A stretch of DNA of 64,000 bases from Streptomyces fodineus (lineage in GTDB: Bacteria; Actinomycetota; Actinomycetes; Streptomycetales; Streptomycetaceae): NCBI RefSeq assembly GCF_001735805.1, contig NZ_CP017248.1, forward strand, positions 1,984,001-2,048,000, read 5' to 3'. This document shows positions 58,811 to 64,000 of this stretch, one piece after another. Both the position numbers and the translations under genes were made by a program. The notes beneath the pieces are model-generated. The model was not told the DNA's origin. It saw nothing but the letters and a program-made list of their open reading frames with translations, and ran no database searches. How positions within the stretch are numbered: the first letter of the stretch is position 1; each line of letters opens with the position of its first letter.

Positions 58811-60049
58811 TTAGAGCTGGCGGCCCAGGGCCAGGGCGGTGACCGGGCGGCCGATGGCCTTGGTGACGATCTCGGCGACCGTGTCGCGGTCCTCCAAGGG
58901 GGCGATGCCGACCAGGTTGGCGAAGGCGGCCTCGGTGCCGAGTACGTCGGCGATCTTCTGGAAGGCGATCAGCTCCCGCAGTTGCGGGGCCCATCCGACG
59001 TCTCCGGCCTGCTGGCTGGCGGCGAGGTGGCGGGCGATGCGCACCGCCGTGCGGTTGATCTTCAAGGCGGCGGCCAGGTCGTAGTCCGAGCCGACCTGGA
59101 TCTGCACGCTGAACCGCGAGGCGAGGGCTTCGGTGAGGACTGCGCCGTGCACGCCCGGGTTGTGTCCGGCGATCACGTAGAAGCCGTCGGCGGCAGTGAT
59201 CGTCTCGCCCTTGTGCGCCTTGACCTGGATCTGCCTGCGCCCGTCCATCGCCGGGTACAGGGCGGCCAGCACCTTCGGGGAGATCAGGGTGGCGTCGTCC
59301 AGGAGGAGGGCACGGCCCTCCTGCATGGCGGTGACGAGGGGCCCGTAGATGAACTCGTAGCCGCCACTTGAGTCCTGGGTGTACTCGCCGATCAGGTCAC
59401 CGACCGTGGTGTCACCGTCCCCGGCCACCGTGATCAGGTCCGGGAAGGCCGCCTCGATCAGCGAGGTCTTCCCCGTCCCCGGCGGCCCGTACAGCAACAC
59501 CGGCACTTGCGCCTCCCGGAGCCGCCGCAGTGCCTCGACATCCGGTAGCTGCGCCAGCGTCCTGGGGTGGTACTTCTGGCCGTTGGGCCGGGTGATCGGC
59601 TCCGGCCGCCCGCCCGGCGACGGGGCCGTTGGTGCCTGCCTGGCCGACTGGTGCGGCACCGAGGCAGCCGGGCTGGGTTCGGGCGCGGGTCCCGGGGCCT
59701 GCTGGGCTGCTGCGCCCGTCATGGAAGTCGCCTGGTAGGTGCGGGGTTTGGCGCCCGACCGTTCTGCTTCGCCCCGGCACACCAGCGTCTCGCAGGCGTT
59801 GCCGACCGCCCCGCCCGAATGCCCCAGCATCCTCGCCAGCTCCGTCACCGTGAACCCAGTGCCCGGGCTGGCGGCGAGGATCTTGGCAATCCTCGCCCGT
59901 AGCTCGCCGGGGCGGGCCTTCCCGATCGGGCCGGGCGGCGACCCCGCCGGGGTCGCGGGCGCACTGGGCGGCGCGGAGTCCGCCTGGCCGGACGCAGGGG
60001 TGGACGATGCGGGCGTGGAGGCAGGGGCGGGCGCGGCAGGGCTCGTCAT
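58811..60049 (-). CDS. MoxR-like AAA+ ATPase with N-terminal winged helix
   Basis: 412 residues from ATG 60,047-60,049 (AAAGGAA). Residues 40-110 form a winged helix (ELRARIAKILAASPGTGFTV, ARMLGHSGGAVGNACETLV, GAKPRTYQAT) like the second domain of the two paralogous regulators at 29.6 and 44.6 kb. The ATPase has Walker A LLYGPPGTGKTSL, Walker B ALLLDDATLI and sensor VIAGHNPG. It likely loads or unfolds a substrate together with the VWA protein. Confidence 0.9.
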   Translation of the reverse strand: MTSPAAPAPASTPASSTPASGQADSAPPSAPATPAGSPPGPIGKARPGELRARIAKILAASPGTGFTVTELARMLGHSGGAVGNACETLVCRGEAERSGAKPRTYQATSMTGAAAQQAPGPAPEPSPAASVPHQSARQAPTAPSPGGRPEPITRPNGQKYHPRTLAQLPDVEALRRLREAQVPVLLYGPPGTGKTSLIEAAFPDLITVAGDGDTTVGDLIGEYTQDSSGGYEFIYGPLVTAMQEGRALLLDDATLISPKVLAALYPAMDGRRQIQVKAHKGETITAADGFYVIAGHNPGVHGAVLTEALASRFSVQIQVGSDYDLAAALKINRTAVRIARHLAASQQAGDVGWAPQLRELIAFQKIADVLGTEAAFANLVGIAPLEDRDTVAEIVTKAIGRPVTALALGRQL

Positions 60050-60882
60050 CGGGCGAATTCCTTTCACTGCTTGACCGGGAACCGGCTAATTCGAATTCGA
60101 AAATAACCACCCTCTGGACACACTCCACCCGTCATCCGTTTTCGGGAGGAGCCCATCCGAGGGATTTCCTTTCCCGGTCTCCCCGGGAACAATTCAAATA
60201 TAGCTCGACCTGCACCCCGCTTGAAGCGGGATTCCGGCTTGATAATGCTGGAATTCTCGTGAATTCACGACCGTTTTTCAGGGGGAATTCCGCCGGTACG
60301 ACGCAAGGCGTCGTGGCCTGCGGCACACACGACCAGAATGCAGACACATCAGTCGCCTGGAACGGGCGGATTCGAGTGTGTGCGCGGATCGGCCTGAAGG
60401 TGCGGCCTGGGCCGGGACGCCTTCACCCGCCCTCGGACCGCCTCTCGGTCGGGGCGGCCGGTTCCAGGGGGACGCCGGAATAGGCATGGGGTGTGAAGCT
60501 GAAGGAAGTGACCGACAATGTTGCTGACAGCAAGGCGAGTTGGCAGACGTGTCGACATGTGCGAGGAGGCAGCCGGGCCGCCCAGCTGTTGGAGATCGGG
60601 ATGCGTTGCTGCACCGATATACAGTCGCCCTCACCCGCAGATGGCTCGTAGAGCCCCTGGCCTGCACTTTCGGGTGGACCGAGGATGTCGTATCCAAGCG
60701 TGCACACGGACGCGACGGTGGATACGACACCGGATACGACGGGGCGGACGTCATGGGCTCACTGGTCAGTCCAAGATCAGTCCGGTGGATTCGGTCTGAA
60801 CCGCAGGGCGTTGAGCCGTAGACTTCGGCAGGGAACGCCGACGACGTCTGGCCGGTGTGGGCCCTCGTGGGGAGGAGATCGC
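60050..60882. other. 830-base divergent intergenic region
   Basis: No convincing gene. The part at 60,100-60,290 is much richer in A/T than the window average and has repeated GAATTC sites and a small hairpin (CCGCTT-G-AAGCGG near 60,220). It should carry promoters for the MoxR/VWA genes and the gene to the right. Confidence 0.45.
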
Positions 60883-62619
60883 ATGCAGGACCCTTCGGAC
60901 TCGATGGAGATCGTCGAGCCTGAGGAGAACGGCCAGAGTAATACCGCCGACTCATCTGTTGTGGACGATTCGACACCCAACCCGGGCATCGACCCAATAA
61001 CCGCATCGACGGTCCTAGCGGAGGTGCTCCCAGGGGTTGCTGTCGTCTTCGGTGAGGTCCCGGCGGAAATCAAGCCCGATCTGATCGACTTCGGGCTCGT
61101 GCCGGCGGCAGACCTCAAGCAGATCTCCACAGTCCTCGCCTCGATCGGAAACACTGCGACCGTGGCCGGCAACCTCGGAAACGCATTCGCCAGCGTGCAG
61201 GGGCTCTACAGGATCAGCGACGCGACACAGGCCCTGCTGAGGGCCGGCGCAACCCTCGCCGTCAAGGATGGCGCGAACCTCGGAGCAGTGTTCGCCAACG
61301 GCAAGATTGTCGCTCAGGCCCGCTTCCTCCCCTTGACTGCGGTGAGCGCGGCGCAGACCGCGGCTGCGATCGGGCCGGCGCTGGCCATGATCGGCCTTCA
61401 GATGCAGCTGAGTGAGGTCACGGGCCTTGTCAGGACCAACATCGCGCTGACGAGCCAGGTACTCACAACCATCCGCAACGAGCAGTGGGCCGAACTGACG
61501 GGCCTCGTCGCCACCGTCGACCGCGCGGTCGACCACGCGCGAGAGGTCGGATCGGTCCCCACCACCTTGTGGCACAAGGTCGCGGACAAGGAGGCGAACC
61601 TGGTTAAGCAGCTTGAGCTGTACCGGCTGAACGTTCGCGACCACATCGGGCAGATCCATGAACTCGGCCTGCATGGCGGCCGTGAGTATCTCCAGACGAA
61701 CGCTGCGGCGATCTTCTTCGACGCCAACGCCCTGCTGTCTTCCCTGAAGGCATGGACCGGGTATCAGGCGCTCCACGCCGCGCGGGCGAGGGCCGCTGGC
61801 CCCGATGACGCCGGCGAGGCGCGGCTCTTCGACATCATTGCGCGCGACACTGGCGAAGAGCTCGGTTCCGCTCTTGCCGAGGCGACGAGCCTGGTCGACT
61901 CGCTGACGCGGGAGCTACGAATCATCGCCGAGCTGCCCGGACGCGACACACTGCCACTGCCCTGGAAGCGCCGGGACTCGAACGCAGCCCGCCAGATCTC
62001 CGCCCGTCTTCTGGAGGCGATCGAGCCTCTTGCCGATGCCCTCCATCCGCCGGCCCCTCCACTCGAGGCTCCGGGCGTCGTCTGCGCACCGGAATCGGTG
62101 GCTATCGAGCCGTACCTGCGCATCCTGCGGTGGTTCCTCGAGGACGGTGAGACGCTACGCGTCCTCGGCTTCCCCGATCAGCCCGATGCCCTGGATCCGA
62201 TTTCCGCGGTCCTCGGCGGAGCGATGGAGAAGTTGGCGGCAGCGTGGGACGAGGCCGCGGCAAAAGCACTGATCGCCGTCACGGATCGCCGCATCATCAC
62301 GGCCAAGACGAACGCGTTCCTTGAGCAAGGTGAGATCCGTCAAGTCATCCCGACTGACCGGGTGCGATACGTTCGAGCAGCGACCACACAGGACAAAAGC
62401 GCGCGCTTGGTGATCGACCTCATCACGCGCGACGAGAACATCCGGTGGCTCTTCCACGCCGACGTCGACAACACTCAAGTGGGCGCGCTAGCCGCCGTGC
62501 TTGCCGAGTCGATGACGATCCCGGACGTTGAACGCGATGAGCTTCAACGGCGGCGCTACCCCTCCATCGAGGCGGGCAGGAAGGGTGAAAGTACTGGCCC
62601 GAGGTCTACAGGGCCGTAA
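60883..62619 (+). CDS. Large unknown protein with PH-like C-terminal domain
   Basis: 578 residues from an ATG preceded by GGAGGAG. An acidic N-terminus is followed by hydrophobic Ala-rich helices (ISTVLASIGNTATVAGNLGN, VSAAQTAAAIGPALAMIGLQ), long coiled helices, and a C-terminal domain (AAKALIAVTDRRIITAKTNA, VIPTDRVRYVRAATTQ) that resembles bacterial PH-like domains. A membrane-surface protein is likely. The family is not recognised. Confidence 0.65.
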   Translation: MQDPSDSMEIVEPEENGQSNTADSSVVDDSTPNPGIDPITASTVLAEVLPGVAVVFGEVPAEIKPDLIDFGLVPAADLKQISTVLASIGNTATVAGNLGNAFASVQGLYRISDATQALLRAGATLAVKDGANLGAVFANGKIVAQARFLPLTAVSAAQTAAAIGPALAMIGLQMQLSEVTGLVRTNIALTSQVLTTIRNEQWAELTGLVATVDRAVDHAREVGSVPTTLWHKVADKEANLVKQLELYRLNVRDHIGQIHELGLHGGREYLQTNAAAIFFDANALLSSLKAWTGYQALHAARARAAGPDDAGEARLFDIIARDTGEELGSALAEATSLVDSLTRELRIIAELPGRDTLPLPWKRRDSNAARQISARLLEAIEPLADALHPPAPPLEAPGVVCAPESVAIEPYLRILRWFLEDGETLRVLGFPDQPDALDPISAVLGGAMEKLAAAWDEAAAKALIAVTDRRIITAKTNAFLEQGEIRQVIPTDRVRYVRAATTQDKSARLVIDLITRDENIRWLFHADVDNTQVGALAAVLAESMTIPDVERDELQRRRYPSIEAGRKGESTGPRSTGP

Positions 62620-62948
62620 TCCGCCTTTCGACTCCACACGCGCCGTACTCTGGCCGCCCTCGATGAGCGCACGCTGAAGCGGATCGCGAAGGCCCGGGCC
62701 AGGGCCCGCAATCCGGAAGCTGTCAACGCGACCCGGGCACGTAGTTCGGTGTATAGCCGCGCCTACGGCGGGCGTGCGGAACGACCAGAGGGCATCTCCA
62801 GCCCAACGTAGCGCTTGGTAAGTCTCCTTGAGCATGAAGGACCCGGAGTCACCCCGAAATGTCGCGGGTCTCAGCTATAACATTCCGGTGCTCCCCGCCT
62901 GCTGTCGGCGGGCCCCTCGAGCAGTAGGTTGACAACAGGGAGTTCTCC
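62620..62948. other. Intergenic stretch
   Basis: A short frame (RTLKRIAKARARARNPEAVN...) may be a gene remnant. TTGACA lies at 62,928, too near the kinase start to serve as its ordinary -35 unless the mRNA has almost no leader. Confidence 0.35.
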
Positions 62949-64000
62949 GTGGCGCTGCCCCCGAGCATAGGTCCGTACAGACCACTTCACCGCATCGGCG
63001 CCGGAGGCATGGGGACGGTCTACTTCGCGTACCACCCCGTGACCGGGAAGCCGTCCGCGGTCAAGGTCCTCAGCCCGGACTACGCCAACGACCGTCACTA
63101 CCGGCAGCGCTTCGTACGTGAAGTCGAGGTCCTTCGCAGGGTGTCGGGTCCCTATCTGGTGCCGCTGGTGGACGCGGATACCGAAGCTGAGGTCCCCTGG
63201 CTCGCGATGCCGTACGTGCCGGGTGAAACGCTGCAGCAGCACGTACATTCCCACGGAGCGCTCCGGGGTCAGAATCTCCTCACCTTCGCTGCCGCCGTTG
63301 CCCTCGCGCTTGCCTACATCCACGCAGCTGGCGTCACCCATCGGGACCTCAAGCACGCCAACGTCATTCTCGCGGCGGATGGACCGCGCGTCCTCGACTT
63401 CGGCATTGCCGGCCACGTCGATGTCACAGCCTTCACGCGCACGTCCGTGCCTCGGTCCGGAAGTCACGGCTGGATGGCGCCCGAGCAACTGACGCGCGGC
63501 GAGATAACGCCGGCGTGCGACATCTTTGCCTGGGGCATCCTGGTGGTCTACGCCGCGGCTGGCAGTCATCCGTTCGGGCTGCCCACCGCCATCGAGCACC
63601 GCATCATCCACGCGGAACCGGACCTGCGGTCTGTCCCCGACGGCCTCAGGCCTCTGGTGTCCCGAGCTCTTCACAAGGACCCGGACACTCGGCCCACCGC
63701 CGCGCAGCTGGCTCAGCAAACCGCAGGCCTGCTTGGTCCGTCGGGCACCGTGGTCCTTCCCACGGTCGCATACACGCGCCAGGCCTCGCCTGCCACGCCC
63801 GAGGAAGCGACGCCGGCACACAATCTGCCCTGGACGATCTCCGCCTCCGGGATCGACCTCGCGAGAACTATCCCCTTTACAAGGGGTACGGGCTGGCGCA
63901 GTGGACCGGCAGCACGAGAGTTCCTCGACGAGGCCACAGTCACCCTGTCCCGCCTCCGGGAGACACTGGCACGGGCCGAGCCGGCTGGCGATGACATATC
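62949..64000 (+). CDS. Serine/threonine protein kinase, cut by right edge
   Basis: A GTG start follows GGGAG. The eukaryotic-type kinase domain (residues 8-270) is complete: GAGGMGTVYFA (P-loop), AVKVL (ATP-binding Lys), THRDLKHANVIL (catalytic loop), LDFGIAGH (Mg binding), WMAPEQL and the terminal Arg in DPDTRPTAAQL. The region after the kinase domain runs off the window, so any sensor domain is unseen. It phosphorylates unknown targets. Confidence 0.92.
   Translation, partial: MALPPSIGPYRPLHRIGAGGMGTVYFAYHPVTGKPSAVKVLSPDYANDRHYRQRFVREVEVLRRVSGPYLVPLVDADTEAEVPWLAMPYVPGETLQQHVHSHGALRGQNLLTFAAAVALALAYIHAAGVTHRDLKHANVILAADGPRVLDFGIAGHVDVTAFTRTSVPRSGSHGWMAPEQLTRGEITPACDIFAWGILVVYAAAGSHPFGLPTAIEHRIIHAEPDLRSVPDGLRPLVSRALHKDPDTRPTAAQLAQQTAGLLGPSGTVVLPTVAYTRQASPATPEEATPAHNLPWTISASGIDLARTIPFTRGTGWRSGPAAREFLDEATVTLSRLRETLARAEPAGDDI

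Noticed and set aside
62926..62931. TTGACA as kinase promoter -35
   Set aside because: It would place the transcription start inside or after the GTG start codon.

Overview
The window is high-GC DNA with strong G/C bias at third codon positions, GTG/TTG starts, four-base stop/start overlaps, and many families typical of actinomycetes (class I lanthipeptide and lasso peptide genes, XRE/ImmA/MAB_1171c/P450 block, DUF2637, Replic_Relax, RHS toxin). A Streptomyces chromosome or a close relative is the best fit. It looks like an accessory region: three transposases, several frameshifted or eroded genes, and no tRNA, rRNA or core housekeeping gene.

Layout. 0-5.4 kb: exopolysaccharide locus with a processive family-2 glycosyltransferase (cut by the left edge), a 57-residue sortase-signal-like peptide, a nucleotide-sugar dehydrogenase and a Tat-exported polysaccharide deacetylase. 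5.5-7.7 kb: IS5-type and IS110-type transposases. 8.3-21.9 kb: one long leftward gene train encoding two RiPP systems back to back. Upstream is a lasso peptide set (39-residue precursor, cyclase, RRE protein, B2 protease, ABC exporter, LuxR-type regulator). Immediately downstream is a class I lanthipeptide set (FxLD precursor with six Cys, LanC, LanB, ABC transporter, luciferase-like oxidoreductase, erythromycin-esterase-like protein). Two of the lasso genes carry a frame break. 22-23.2 kb: GntR regulator and a small unknown. 23.5-27.1 kb: XRE regulator, ImmA/IrrE-like metalloprotease, seven-helix membrane protein and P450. 27.1-29.3 kb: graveyard of gene fragments (zinc ribbon, phosphotransferase, CsbD).

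29.4-45.5 kb: a type IV secretion-like module (pilin-like protein, TrbL/VirB6-like, PrgI-like, VirB4-like ATPase, VirD4-like coupling protein, Replic_Relax protein, SLT-NlpC/P60 wall hydrolase, DUF2637 membrane protein). It is preceded by a DNA methyltransferase pair and a sigma-like protein. On each side lies a winged-helix protein gene, and the two are paralogues sharing a conserved leader of about 200 bases. 45.9-46.8 kb: an insertion sequence with perfect 16-bp ends. 46.9-52.9 kb: an RHS polymorphic toxin ending in a deaminase-like domain, followed by its likely immunity gene. 53-56.8 kb: small secreted and plasmid-type proteins, some damaged. 56.9-60.1 kb: a MoxR-type ATPase and VWA protein pair. 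60.9-64 kb: a large unknown protein with a PH-like tail and the start of a Ser/Thr kinase cut by the right edge.

The most notable object is the lasso plus lanthipeptide train. Its lasso precursor is very small and easily missed. The predicted lasso core is FLRRGPHEPKVRLPLGW, with a Phe1-Glu8 macrolactam. All functions are inferred from sequence reading alone; no database search was run.
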